Positions 7,943 to 17,211 of a DNA stretch of 64,000 nucleotides are shown here, piece by piece (the first letter of the stretch is position 1; every line of letters starts with the position of its first letter). Below the pieces are notes generated by a model. That model had not been told where the DNA came from, made no database searches, and was given only the letters and a program-made list of their open reading frames with translations. Origin of the DNA: Bacteroidetes bacterium 43-93 (GTDB lineage: Bacteria; Bacteroidota; Bacteroidia; Chitinophagales; Chitinophagaceae); contig MKUO01000013.1 of assembly GCA_001897855.1 (NCBI GenBank), positions 25,205-89,204 of the forward strand, given 5' to 3'. A program made the translations under genes and the position numbers.

Positions 7943-8344
7943 TTGGAGAAAATAATCACCACATTACAGGGACGGAAGAAATCTGTAACCCGCCTCACAA
8001 AAAACAGCAAACTCATCAAAGCTGTAATCAAAGCCATAAAAGAAAAGAAAGGGGAAAACATTGTATCGCTCGATCTAAGAAAAATTGACGAAGCAGTTGC
8101 CGACTTCTTCATTATATGTGAGGCTCAATCCCGTACACAGGTGAACGCAATAGCCGATTTTATTGAAGAAACTGTGCAAAAGGAATGCGATGAGAAACCT
8201 TATCATATAGAACGCAGTGATTTATGGACTTTGGTGGATTATGTGAATCTTGTAGTACATATTTTCCAAAAAGAACATAGAAAATTTTACGATCTCGAAA
8301 GCCTTTGGGCTGATGCAGAAAGAGAGGAGCATAACGAACAATAA
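7943..8344 (+). CDS. rsfS: ribosome silencing factor RsfS, TTG start
   Basis: RsfS binds ribosomal protein L14 on the 50S subunit and blocks subunit joining in starvation. The 133-residue protein has the family core: IVSLDLRKIDEAVADFFII (about residues 40-58), the SRTQV segment and WTLVDYVNLVVHIFQKEHRKFYDLESLW (about 95-122). An in-frame TAG at 7928-7930 and the lack of any ATG in the N-terminal region leave TTG at 7943 as the only usual start; AGGA lies three bases before it. ftsH follows 26 bp downstream, as in many Bacteroidota. Confidence 0.9.
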   Translation: MEKIITTLQGRKKSVTRLTKNSKLIKAVIKAIKEKKGENIVSLDLRKIDEAVADFFIICEAQSRTQVNAIADFIEETVQKECDEKPYHIERSDLWTLVDYVNLVVHIFQKEHRKFYDLESLWADAEREEHNEQ

Positions 8345-8370
8345 CAGATTTATATCGCTTTAAAGAACAA

Positions 8371-10362
8371 ATGGAAGACAATAAACAACGCCCGATACCG
8401 GGCAACGATAATAAACCCCAGAAAAAAGGCCCAAGATTCAATATCTATTGGGTGTATGGCCTTATGGTATTAATACTGCTGGGATTACAATTTTATAGTG
8501 GCAATATTTACAATACTACCCAGGAAATAGGTTTCCAGGACTTTAAAACACAATACCTCGACAAGGGTATTGTTGATGAAGTGATCATTGTAAATAAAAG
8601 CGAAGCTGAAGTTTATACTAAACAGCCTCAGGCTAACACCAATGACAAATCTCTCTTCAGCAATCGGGCTAAAGAACCGGCTGTAAGGTTCACTATTGGT
8701 AGCGTAGAGCAGTTTGAGAATAACCTGAAAGATGCACAGGCAAATATTCCTGAAGATCAGCGCATACGTGTTAAATACCAGGATCGCATTAGCCTTTTCC
8801 GCGAAATATCAGGCTTCTTATTGCCCGCTATCCTGCTGGTAGCTATGTGGTTCCTTATTATGCGCAAGATGGGCGGCGGCGCAGGTGGCGGCGCAGGCGC
8901 AGGTGGCATATTCAACATCGGCAAATCCAAAGCGCAGCTATTTGAAAAGGGCACAAGGGTTAATATCACGTTCAACGATGTAGCAGGTTTGGATGAAGCC
9001 AAAGTAGAGGTAATGGAAATTGTTGACTTTCTGAAAAATCCTAAAAAATATACGGCTCTTGGTGGTAAGATACCTAAAGGTGCATTATTGGTAGGCCCTC
9101 CGGGTACCGGTAAAACCTTGCTTGCAAAAGCTGTTGCGGGCGAAGCCCAGGTACCTTTCTTCTCTATGTCCGGTTCCGATTTCGTGGAGCTGTTTGTAGG
9201 TGTGGGTGCCAGCCGTGTTCGCGACCTGTTCAAGCAGGCCCGTGAAAAAGCACCTTGTATCGTATTCATCGACGAAATAGATGCTATCGGCCGTGCGCGT
9301 GGTAAGAACGTGGTAATGAGCAATGACGAACGCGAAAATACGCTCAATCAGTTACTGGTAGAAATGGACGGATTTAGTGGTGATACTGGTATCATTGTAT
9401 TGGCTGCGACTAACCGCCCCGATGTATTGGATAGCGCGTTATTACGCCCGGGCCGTTTCGATAGGCAGATATCTATAGACATTCCGGATGTTAAAGGCCG
9501 TGAAAAGATATTCGATGTTCACCTGAAACCTATTAAGAAATCATCAGACCTGGATATACATAAACTGGCTGTGCAAACCCCTGGCTTTGCAGGCGCAGAT
9601 ATCGCTAATATATGTAATGAAGCTGCCCTGATCGCTGCCCGTAAAGGCAAGACAGAGGTAGATATGGAAGATTTCAATGACGCCATAGATCGTGTGATTG
9701 GTGGACTGGAAAAGAAAAATAAGATCATACTTCCCGAAGAGAAAAAAGTGATTGCATATCACGAAGCGGGTCACGCGGTGTCAGGCTGGTTCCTGGAGCA
9801 TGCCCATCCATTGGTAAAGGTAACGATCGTGCCGCGTGGTGTAGCTGCATTGGGCTACGCTCAATACCTGCCAAAGGAAATGTATATACGCAATACAGAC
9901 CATCTGGAAGATGATATGTGTATGTCTTTAGGCGGCCGTGCCGTAGAAGAACTGGTATTTCATAAAATATCTACAGGTGCGCTGAGCGATCTGCAACACG
10001 TAACACGCATGGCGTATGCGATGGTTTCTATGTACGGTATGAACGATAAGATCGGTAACATATCATTCTACGATCCGCAGAACGATACTACCATGACGAA
10101 GCCATACTCTGAAGAGACCGGCAAGATCATCGACGATGAGGTTCGCAAACTCGTAGATAATGTTTATCAAAAAACGAAAGCTTTGCTTACAGAGAAAATG
10201 GATGCTGTGAAACTGATTGCTGAAGAGCTCCTGAAAAAAGAAGTGTTATATAAAGACGATATGGAACGCCTCATAGGCAAGCGACCATTTGAAGATGCGA
10301 TTGCATTAGAGGGCGTAGTAACACCGCCACCGGTAATGGGATCCACATCGGTAGAAAGTTAA
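8371..10362 (+). CDS. ftsH: ATP-dependent zinc metalloprotease FtsH
   Basis: Membrane-anchored AAA+ protease that degrades unassembled or regulatory membrane and cytosolic proteins. The 663 residues show two membrane segments (about 27-43 and 146-164) around a periplasmic domain, a glycine-rich linker (168-180), Walker A GPPGTGKT (242-249), Walker B in IVFIDEID (297-304), the second-region-of-homology arginines in RPGRFDR (359-365) and the zinc site HEAGH (464-468). Length and order are normal. It follows rsfS and is closed by a strong terminator at 10368. Confidence 0.97.
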   Translation: MEDNKQRPIPGNDNKPQKKGPRFNIYWVYGLMVLILLGLQFYSGNIYNTTQEIGFQDFKTQYLDKGIVDEVIIVNKSEAEVYTKQPQANTNDKSLFSNRAKEPAVRFTIGSVEQFENNLKDAQANIPEDQRIRVKYQDRISLFREISGFLLPAILLVAMWFLIMRKMGGGAGGGAGAGGIFNIGKSKAQLFEKGTRVNITFNDVAGLDEAKVEVMEIVDFLKNPKKYTALGGKIPKGALLVGPPGTGKTLLAKAVAGEAQVPFFSMSGSDFVELFVGVGASRVRDLFKQAREKAPCIVFIDEIDAIGRARGKNVVMSNDERENTLNQLLVEMDGFSGDTGIIVLAATNRPDVLDSALLRPGRFDRQISIDIPDVKGREKIFDVHLKPIKKSSDLDIHKLAVQTPGFAGADIANICNEAALIAARKGKTEVDMEDFNDAIDRVIGGLEKKNKIILPEEKKVIAYHEAGHAVSGWFLEHAHPLVKVTIVPRGVAALGYAQYLPKEMYIRNTDHLEDDMCMSLGGRAVEELVFHKISTGALSDLQHVTRMAYAMVSMYGMNDKIGNISFYDPQNDTTMTKPYSEETGKIIDDEVRKLVDNVYQKTKALLTEKMDAVKLIAEELLKKEVLYKDDMERLIGKRPFEDAIALEGVVTPPPVMGSTSVES

Positions 10363-10367
10363 TTTTT

Positions 10368-10402
10368 AAAGAAGGGCAGCTAAGCTGCCCTTCTTTATTT
10401 TA
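10368..10402 (+). terminator. rho-independent terminator after ftsH
   Basis: Two 14-base arms, AAAGAAGGGCAGCT and its exact complement, with almost no loop, followed by a T-rich tail. It begins 5 bases after the ftsH stop. Confidence 0.85.
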
Positions 10403-10464
10403 TCCACTTCCTCCAATAATTTGGCCTTAAATTTCGTTTGCTATTGGCTATCTTGCCATTGTTT

Positions 10465-11964
10465 ATGCAGGCCAATACAAGTAATCAAAAAAAAGAACGT
10501 CTCTTCAAATTTTTGATGCTCCTGATCATCGTCGGGGGAATAGGGTTAAGGCTGGTAGTGTACCTGCAAAATCGCAACCTTATCATCGATGAAGCTAATG
10601 TTGCCCGCAATATTTACGAGCGAGGCTTTATTGACCTGGTAAAGCCGCTAAGCTACGAACAGTATGCACCGCCACTATTTTTATGGCTAATCAAGTTATC
10701 TTCTATAATTTTTGGTTTTAGCGAGTACGCCTTAAAGCTATATCCATTCATCAGCGGCATAATAGCCCTCTATTTATTCTATCTGGTGTTAAAGAAACTA
10801 CTATCTCCTCAAAGCATATGGCTTCCGCTTGCTTTGTTTGCTTCCGGTTATTTCTTTATCCGCTACGCTACAGAGCTCAAACAATATAATAATGATGTCT
10901 TAGTAATGCTTGCGTTGATGCTGCTCGCTTTACGAAATAACATAATGACGTCCGAATCCAGAAAATTCTTCATCATATGGGCTATTGCAGGTAGCATTGC
11001 CATTTGGTTTAGCATGCCCTCTGTGTTTGTTCTGGCTGGCGTTGGTTTTTATTATGGCTTTCAATTGATACGGCAGAAGGAATTAAAGAAACTTACTGCA
11101 CTCCTACTTGCATCAGCCATCTGGATGATACAATTTCTTGCCTACTACATTATCATCCTTCGGCCTCAGGCTAATTCTAATTATCTGCAAAGCTTTCATC
11201 ACGACTATTTCCTATATCTCACCCCTACCTCAGTTAACGAAATATTATTTAACCTCAGCCGGCTAGAAATCCTCATTGGCACTATTAGCGGCGATACTGT
11301 AGTGGCTGTTGCTTTTCTATCTCTCACCATAGTAGCAGGCATTATAAGATTGCTGAGGAAGGATTTTAATCATGCTGTGTTAATACTTACCCCCCTTGCT
11401 GCTTTAATGCTGGCAGCGGGCTTAAAGCAGTTTTCACTGATACCTCGTGTATCCTTGTTTGGGATCGTCCTTTTGCTTATCCTGGCTGGTTATGGTTTCG
11501 ATTACCTGTTGAGCATATCCGGCAGGGTTGTAAAAATGATCATCATTTTACCTGCCATTTATATTTTAAGTACCACCCTGTTCAATACAACTATTGAACC
11601 CTTTAAATACGAGGAACTGACGGAGGGAATGCAATATGTAATAGATAAAAAAATCCCGGGTGATTATTTAAGTCTATATCATTCCTGCGCCCCTGCATTT
11701 ATTTACTACACAGAAATACATCCTGACAAGAATAAATGGGTGTCTTTGAAAAACGCAGATATTCTGAAATATGATACGCCTTACGGCACCTTGTCCTGGC
11801 AAATGCATTACGTATGGAGCAGTAAAGGGCCGTTTGCCTTTATATTTACTAATGAAACACAAGAGGAATTTGCCGTACGTAGGGCAGCTCTCGATAAGAA
11901 TCTAAAAGAAGCTGCATTTCTGGACAAGCCAGAGGTAAAAGTGCTTATCATGCAGGAAGATTAG
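10465..11964 (+). CDS. GT39/ArnT-like integral membrane glycosyltransferase
   Basis: A 499-residue polytopic membrane protein (about ten to twelve segments) with the layout of PMT/ArnT-type transferases, which move a sugar from a polyprenyl-phosphate donor to a lipid or protein acceptor. Diagnostic is the acidic motif DEANVARNI after the first membrane segment (residues about 42-50) and the RYATELKQYNND motif (about 132-143). A small C-terminal non-membrane domain follows from about residue 390. The open frame reaches a TTG at 10438, but TTCGTTTG at 10433-10440 resembles a -7 promoter box, which favours the ATG at 10465. The donor could come from the polyprenol-phosphate mannosyltransferase encoded at 47586, but that is inference. 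Confidence 0.75.
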   Translation: MQANTSNQKKERLFKFLMLLIIVGGIGLRLVVYLQNRNLIIDEANVARNIYERGFIDLVKPLSYEQYAPPLFLWLIKLSSIIFGFSEYALKLYPFISGIIALYLFYLVLKKLLSPQSIWLPLALFASGYFFIRYATELKQYNNDVLVMLALMLLALRNNIMTSESRKFFIIWAIAGSIAIWFSMPSVFVLAGVGFYYGFQLIRQKELKKLTALLLASAIWMIQFLAYYIIILRPQANSNYLQSFHHDYFLYLTPTSVNEILFNLSRLEILIGTISGDTVVAVAFLSLTIVAGIIRLLRKDFNHAVLILTPLAALMLAAGLKQFSLIPRVSLFGIVLLLILAGYGFDYLLSISGRVVKMIIILPAIYILSTTLFNTTIEPFKYEELTEGMQYVIDKKIPGDYLSLYHSCAPAFIYYTEIHPDKNKWVSLKNADILKYDTPYGTLSWQMHYVWSSKGPFAFIFTNETQEEFAVRRAALDKNLKEAAFLDKPEVKVLIMQED

Positions 11965-11988
11965 TTCCATATAAGTACAGTAATTGCT

Positions 11989-11996
11989 TATTTTTG
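11989..11996 (+). promoter_or_regulatory. -7 promoter element for the lutC-like gene
   Basis: TATTTTTG, exact TAnnTTTG match, nine bases before the ATG at 12006. It implies a very short leader and rules out the in-frame TTG at 11994, which lies inside the element. Confidence 0.5.
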
Positions 11997-12005
11997 TCCC
12001 TTGTT

Positions 12006-12665
12006 ATGCATACAATCAAAACCTCTAAAGCAAGGGAAAACATCCTAAGCCGCATCCGAAAAGGATTAGGTAACGAGGCTAAATCTATGCCTTTTGCCGA
12101 AGCGGAAAAAGCGCAGGTTCCACAGGCTTTTGCCAAGGCAGATATTTCGCCTGAAGAACAATTTGCCCAAAACTTTATTGCGTTGGGTGGAAAATTTGTG
12201 TTCTGCGATAATGAAAAAGAGTTCCTGGAATCCGTTCACGACCTTTACGATAGCAGAGGCTGGCAAGAATTGTATTGCGCAGACGATCGTTTATTACACC
12301 TTTTTCAGAACAACAAGCTAAACATTGTTCAGCCTGTCAATATTCAAAATGATAAGGCAGATGCCTGCATAACAGCCTGCGAGTTCCTGGTAGCACGTAC
12401 GGGCTCCGTGTTGCTTAGCAGTAAGCAGCCAATGGGCCGCACATCTACGGTATTCTACCCGGTGCATATCATGGTAGCCTACACAAACCAGGTGCTTCCT
12501 GACATCGCCAATGCGCTTGATGCTGTAAAAAAGAAATATACAAATGGCCTGCCATCAATGATCAATCTTAATACGGGCCCCAGCAGAACTGCAGATATCG
12601 AAAAAACATTGGTAGTAGGGGTACACGGTCCCGGTGAGGTATTTTGCTTTCTGATAAATGCTTAA
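12006..12665 (+). CDS. LutC/YkgG-type LUD domain protein
   Basis: A 219-residue cytoplasmic protein of the LUD family, like LutC of the LutABC complex that oxidises L-lactate to pyruvate. Family features: N-terminal helix with KARENILSRIRKGL, central ACEFLVARTGSVLLSS (about residues 122-137) and the C-terminal GPSRTADIEKTLVVGVHGPGE (about 190-210). The iron-sulfur partners LutA and LutB are not adjacent: upstream is a glycosyltransferase and downstream a terminator, so lutC stands alone in this window. The function as lactate-utilisation subunit is therefore less sure than the family. Confidence 0.82.
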   Translation: MHTIKTSKARENILSRIRKGLGNEAKSMPFAEAEKAQVPQAFAKADISPEEQFAQNFIALGGKFVFCDNEKEFLESVHDLYDSRGWQELYCADDRLLHLFQNNKLNIVQPVNIQNDKADACITACEFLVARTGSVLLSSKQPMGRTSTVFYPVHIMVAYTNQVLPDIANALDAVKKKYTNGLPSMINLNTGPSRTADIEKTLVVGVHGPGEVFCFLINA

Positions 12666-12671
12666 AAACAT

Positions 12672-12703
12672 AAAGGGAAAATCTTTCGATTTTCCCTTTT
12701 TAA
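12672..12703 (+). terminator. terminator after the lutC-like gene
   Basis: AAAGGGAAAATC pairs with GATTTTCCCTTT around a TTTC loop, with a T tail, 6 bases after the stop. The next 214 bases up to the regulator gene hold no gene that I can support. Confidence 0.8.
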
Positions 12704-12917
12704 TATGTCTATAGGAGTGTGTGCGTATTGGGTAACAATTTAGGGGACATAAGGGCTGGCGTAGCGCTGTAATGATAAAGTAAATAGTAAATAGTGGGTT
12801 TGTAGCTCTGGTACAAAGAAACTATTATTATTGCGCCCTATATCTTTCAATTAAACTAACATACCACTTCATCAGACGAAAGCTATGTTTCATTTGACGA
12901 ACGGTTAATGATAAACT

Positions 12918-13658
12918 CTATTTTTTCAACCCGGCAGTGCGGCTTATTTTACTGAATGCGGCCAAGAACTCACTCTTTACGTTCTTGGAAACTGGTATTT
13001 GCATATTATCTGCCATTATCAATGTACCTGAGGTTTCAAACCTCTTAACATGTCGCAAATTTACTATATATGATCTGTGCGCTTGAAAAAATATATCCCC
13101 GTCAATGATCTTTTTAAATTCCCCGAGGTTATAAGAACTCATAATACTATAATCACTCGTCACTACCTTGGTATATTTATTGACGCTTTCAAAGTATAAT
13201 ATATCGTCAGAGTTCAGATAATCTACGCCTTTAATATTCGGTATGCCTATTTTTATCGTGGTATTGGCAGGCTGGTTATCAACTGTCTTATGGCTGATGT
13301 TCTCAATTGCTTTGTTGACAGCAAAAGACAACTCCAGGTCATCTATAGGTTTTAGAACATACCCTGCTGCCGAAAATTTAATTGCCTGCAAGGCAAATTC
13401 ACTGTGCGCCGTGATAAAGATCACCTGGAAGGGTATAGATGGAAATAACTTCAAAAAATCAACACCGGACTTTCCGGGCATAGACACATCTATAAACAGG
13501 ATATTCAATGGCAAACTACGCACTGCTTCCAGGCCGGCTTCCCAATTAGTATAAGTACCCAAAATCGTCATATCCGGATACAATATTTTTAATCGCGACC
13601 TCAACAGCTCAATGGCCTTGGGCTCATCATCAATAATAATACTCCTAAGTTCAGGCAT
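12918..13658 (-). CDS. LytTR response regulator
   Basis: A two-component response regulator of 246 residues. Residues 4-125 are the receiver domain: acidic pair Asp10-Asp11, phospho-acceptor Asp57 in NILFIDVSMPG, Thr in FITAHS and Lys in VLKPID (about residue 107). Residues about 140-240 are a LytTR DNA-binding domain (DILYFESVNKYTKV and FFQAHRSYIVNLRHVKRF). It overlaps the sensor kinase gene upstream by 8 bases, so the two form a cognate pair. Target genes are unknown. Confidence 0.92.
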   Translation of the reverse strand: MPELRSIIIDDEPKAIELLRSRLKILYPDMTILGTYTNWEAGLEAVRSLPLNILFIDVSMPGKSGVDFLKLFPSIPFQVIFITAHSEFALQAIKFSAAGYVLKPIDDLELSFAVNKAIENISHKTVDNQPANTTIKIGIPNIKGVDYLNSDDILYFESVNKYTKVVTSDYSIMSSYNLGEFKKIIDGDIFFQAHRSYIVNLRHVKRFETSGTLIMADNMQIPVSKNVKSEFLAAFSKISRTAGLKK

Positions 13659-16600
13659 CGTATTTTACATTTCTGATAGTCAATGTTACAATCGTTCCGG
13701 TATCCGGAGCCAGCTTATCTGTATATTGAAGATAAATATTCATATGCTCATATTCCCTGAATATCTCAATAAGTTTACGGGTAAGTTGCGTTCCATAAGA
13801 TTCTCTTTTAAAGATATTGCTCTTATTTATTTCAGAGGCTTTTAATCTGCCAATACCATTATCTTCTATTACAACGATCAGGTCATCGCTGGTAGTACCT
13901 TGTAAAAATTTAAGACTTAATGTTCCCCGGCCTTTTTTATGAAACAATCCGTGATTAATGGCGTTTTCAACCAGTGGCTGCAGCAATAGAGAGGGTATCT
14001 TAACATTGTCAGCCGGTATTTTATTATCTACTTCAATTGTATAATCCAGCTTTTCTTCGAATCTTATTTGTTGTAGTTCTATATAGTTCCGCAACATAGA
14101 TATCTCTTCTGCCACACTTATATAACGCTCCTGCGATGATTTAAGGTATGATCTCAATAACCTCGAAAACTTGCTGACATGGGAATACGCTTCGGTAAAC
14201 TGTCTTCTGTTAATAAAAAACAATGCCGAACTAAGGGTATTAAATATAAAATGCGGATTGATCTGGGAATAAATAGCTCTCAGTTCCAGGTCTACTAATC
14301 TGCTCTTCTTTTTATTAGACTGGTTTACGTAGTACCGTGTTATCAATATAATAAAGGCCACCAGTGCGCCCGCTAACATTACGCCACCAACCCAAAAAAG
14401 CCTCACCCAAAAAAGGGTTTCATACCAGCGCGGTTCTTTATAAATATAAAAGGAATACAATTTACTCTTCCACATATCATCCACTACATAGCAAAGTACC
14501 TTATAGGTGATGCCCGGTTTTACGTCCGTCAATAGGGCTTCCCCGCTTACACTTTTCTGCCAATCATTGATCCCTTCAATTTTATAAACAAAATACCTGC
14601 TGCCCTTGGCATAAATATTAATACAGTCAAAAGTGATCTTATCCGTACGTGCCGGAAAAAACAAGGTATCGCCACTAAATATTCGTTTTGGATAAGGATT
14701 GGTGATAGTAATTTTCATAAAATTATTATCATGATCGTTCATCAGCTTATCCGAATGGACTAAATCACTTACTGTAGTATTGAAGATGCCATTGTCTGTG
14801 GCCACAAATATTTTGCCGTAATTATCTACCACAATATCCTTTACATTATCGTATATATTGGTATTAACATTAGGAGCTACCTTAAATGAAGACAGCTTGC
14901 AGCTTCCTAAAATATTTGCGTATGCCAGTCCAAATTTTCCTGCAAGGATCAGCTTATCGCCAGAAACGGCCATTTTTAAGTTGGCAAAATTCACGTTCAG
15001 ATTTACATGCACGATATTTCTTGTGCTAAGATTGAAAAGAACAAGATTCTTATCTTCAGCAATGATCAAATCTCCATATTTATCAACCGCCATGCTGGAT
15101 ATTACATCTATATCCAGCAGCTTTAACACATGCTTTTTTACCTCTACAGTTTTTATACTATCCGGCCGAACAATTAAAAACCCCTCCCTATTGTAATACA
15201 CAATTCTGTTAAGGGCAGAATCATACAGCGACGTAGTGTACCTGTTAAAAGCAATAACATCCAGCAATATCTTTCCGGTATCGATATCTATCACTTTAAT
15301 ATTTCCATAATTGGAAAGAAAAAATCTGCCGTTCCTGTATTTCTGAATATTAATGATGCTGTAAAATTCATTGCTCTTTAGTGCTTCCGTATAAATACTA
15401 TGAGTTGGTTTAATATAGGTACCAACGGTTTTCGGCCCCAGTTCTATATATCGTCCTTCCTGTATAAAATGCAATAACCCGTTTTCTTTCTCGCAAACAA
15501 ACAAACCATCCGGAGCACTGATCAGCATGTTATTATTGTCGTAATCAGCCACACGCTTGACGATCTTATCAGTCCAGTAATAATTAACTTTATTATCAGC
15601 CGATATCGCAATGATAGTTTTCTTTAGCTTGCTCCACCAACAGGTAGTTCCGTCGGCCAGGCTGCCAACATAAGTTTCATCACCGGCTTCATTCAAAACA
15701 TTATCCTTCTGCAGTTGCAGAAATTTGGCAGGAAACATATAACCACCCACACTGTTGGTAGCAAACCATTCGTTGCCAATATCATCTACTGTCCAGTAAG
15801 CTATTTGTGGTTTTCCCGGCAATAATTTATTTACCTCTATTCGTCTTAGCAGCTTCAATCCATTGCCCAGAACATATACCGCACTTTGTGTAACGATAAT
15901 GAATTTATCTTCTATTACATCAAAATTATAAATGATCTCTTCCTCCGTAGCACCGTATTTTTTTAATGATATGGTATCCGTTGTACAATTCTTTAAATCA
16001 TAGCAACTAAGAAAGTTTTCACCGTTTTTAAAATTTAAACACAGGTTGTCGCTGGTAACTACCATGTTTGAATTATCATGCCGCATCTTCTTTGCCAGTA
16101 TGGTATCGCAAAATGGCTTTGCCTTTACTTTCCCATTGGCAAACTCCATCTCGCACAATATGTTATACGGCTGCAACATGCTGATAAACCTATGATCTCC
16201 GCTAAGCATGATGCCGGAAAAACCCGGGAACTTTTGAATGGATATCTTGTCGGCAGAATCAAAAGACAGCAAGGTTGTTACAGAAGGCATGCCATAGGTA
16301 AAATATGGTATCCCCCTTTTATCGAGGAATATACTCGTATTATAAATCCTTGGCAGGTTAAAATCTATTGTCTTGAAAACATCTTGTTTGAAATAACCTA
16401 ACTGGGTAGAATGATAATTTGCCCACAATCGTCCATACCTATCTTCAGTAAGTTTCCATACCTCGGGCGATGGCATTCCATCATTTGTATTAAACGTCCG
16501 GAAAGTATATCCATTGTATTTTACTACACCATTCTCCGTAGCAAACCACATATAACCATATCTATCCTGCAGAAAGGTGTAAAGATTGTTACTCGGCAAT

Positions 16601-16707
16601 CCATTATGAACATCAAAATGCACGCGGCTTAGTGTATCTATTCCCGCAGCCACACTAAAGGAACACAACAGCAATAGCGCAGCAATACATAATTTAACAC
16701 GATTCAT
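13651..16707 (-). CDS. sensor histidine kinase with periplasmic two-component-propeller domain
   Basis: A 1018-residue sensor. Residues 1-22 are a signal peptide; residues about 25-680 contain propeller repeats (DRYGYMWFATENGVVKY at 48-64 is a clear Reg_prop unit) though several are degenerate; a Y_Y_Y-type domain follows (about 690-760, FVYKIEGINDW); a membrane segment at 766-790; then a LytS-type kinase with His819 in QINPHFIFNTL and an ATP-binding N box around Asn915 (VENAINHG) and G box EDNGIG. The architecture resembles Bacteroidota glycan sensors, but there is no SusCD-type locus here, so the signal is unknown. No second signalling domain is fused: the regulator is the separate gene that overlaps its 3' end. 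Confidence 0.9.
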   Translation of the reverse strand: MNRVKLCIAALLLLCSFSVAAGIDTLSRVHFDVHNGLPSNNLYTFLQDRYGYMWFATENGVVKYNGYTFRTFNTNDGMPSPEVWKLTEDRYGRLWANYHSTQLGYFKQDVFKTIDFNLPRIYNTSIFLDKRGIPYFTYGMPSVTTLLSFDSADKISIQKFPGFSGIMLSGDHRFISMLQPYNILCEMEFANGKVKAKPFCDTILAKKMRHDNSNMVVTSDNLCLNFKNGENFLSCYDLKNCTTDTISLKKYGATEEEIIYNFDVIEDKFIIVTQSAVYVLGNGLKLLRRIEVNKLLPGKPQIAYWTVDDIGNEWFATNSVGGYMFPAKFLQLQKDNVLNEAGDETYVGSLADGTTCWWSKLKKTIIAISADNKVNYYWTDKIVKRVADYDNNNMLISAPDGLFVCEKENGLLHFIQEGRYIELGPKTVGTYIKPTHSIYTEALKSNEFYSIINIQKYRNGRFFLSNYGNIKVIDIDTGKILLDVIAFNRYTTSLYDSALNRIVYYNREGFLIVRPDSIKTVEVKKHVLKLLDIDVISSMAVDKYGDLIIAEDKNLVLFNLSTRNIVHVNLNVNFANLKMAVSGDKLILAGKFGLAYANILGSCKLSSFKVAPNVNTNIYDNVKDIVVDNYGKIFVATDNGIFNTTVSDLVHSDKLMNDHDNNFMKITITNPYPKRIFSGDTLFFPARTDKITFDCINIYAKGSRYFVYKIEGINDWQKSVSGEALLTDVKPGITYKVLCYVVDDMWKSKLYSFYIYKEPRWYETLFWVRLFWVGGVMLAGALVAFIILITRYYVNQSNKKKSRLVDLELRAIYSQINPHFIFNTLSSALFFINRRQFTEAYSHVSKFSRLLRSYLKSSQERYISVAEEISMLRNYIELQQIRFEEKLDYTIEVDNKIPADNVKIPSLLLQPLVENAINHGLFHKKGRGTLSLKFLQGTTSDDLIVVIEDNGIGRLKASEINKSNIFKRESYGTQLTRKLIEIFREYEHMNIYLQYTDKLAPDTGTIVTLTIRNVKYDA

Positions 16708-16806
16708 TCAGTTCCTTATCTAAGATATTCAACCATTAAGATAGTTCATCTCCTCAATTATACAGCTATTCATTCGTAATTTAGCACTATACCGATTTGT
16801 CTATAC

Positions 16807-17199
16807 ATGAATGACATACAATCAATACAGGACATAAAACTGCTTGTCGATAATTTTTATAAAGATGTAAGAAAAGATGCCACAATAGGCTATATTTTCA
16901 ACGAGATCATAGGCGACGATTGGTCGCATCATCTCCCTATCATGTATAGCTTCTGGGAAATGGTACTGTTGGATGCACATGAATATAAAGGCAACCCTAT
17001 CCAAACCCATATACAGGTCGATAAGAAAGTTTCGTTGCTGCCAGAGCACTATACTACGTGGCTACAACTTTGGGCTAAAACTGTTCATTCCTTATTTCAT
17101 GGCCCTACCGCTGAAAAAGCCATTAAGCGTGCAGAAGCAATGCTGGGGCTTATCCGGATGAAGGTCGATGCTGCAAGGGACGGAAAATCTTTGATCTAA
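16807..17199 (+). CDS. group III truncated haemoglobin
   Basis: A 130-residue haem protein of the 2/2 globin fold, group III, thought to handle oxygen or nitric oxide. Features: LLVDNFYKDVRKDATIGYIF (about residues 12-31), the PIMYSFWEMVLL helix (44-55), the likely proximal His68 in THIQVDKK, and HYTTWLQLW (about 79-87), a group III hallmark. The adenine deaminase gene follows after 12 bases, suggesting co-transcription. It faces away from the sensor kinase gene across 99 bp. Confidence 0.88.
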   Translation: MNDIQSIQDIKLLVDNFYKDVRKDATIGYIFNEIIGDDWSHHLPIMYSFWEMVLLDAHEYKGNPIQTHIQVDKKVSLLPEHYTTWLQLWAKTVHSLFHGPTAEKAIKRAEAMLGLIRMKVDAARDGKSLI

Positions 17200-17211
17200 A
17201 AAGACTGAATC

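Noticed and set aside
8757..9347. 196-codon antisense frame inside ftsH
   Set aside because: Mirror of a strongly coding gene; serine- and proline-rich translation typical of antisense shadows.
13651..16707. Hybrid two-component system linked to a polysaccharide utilisation locus
   Set aside because: The kinase lacks fused receiver and AraC domains, and there are no SusC/SusD or glycosidase genes in the window.
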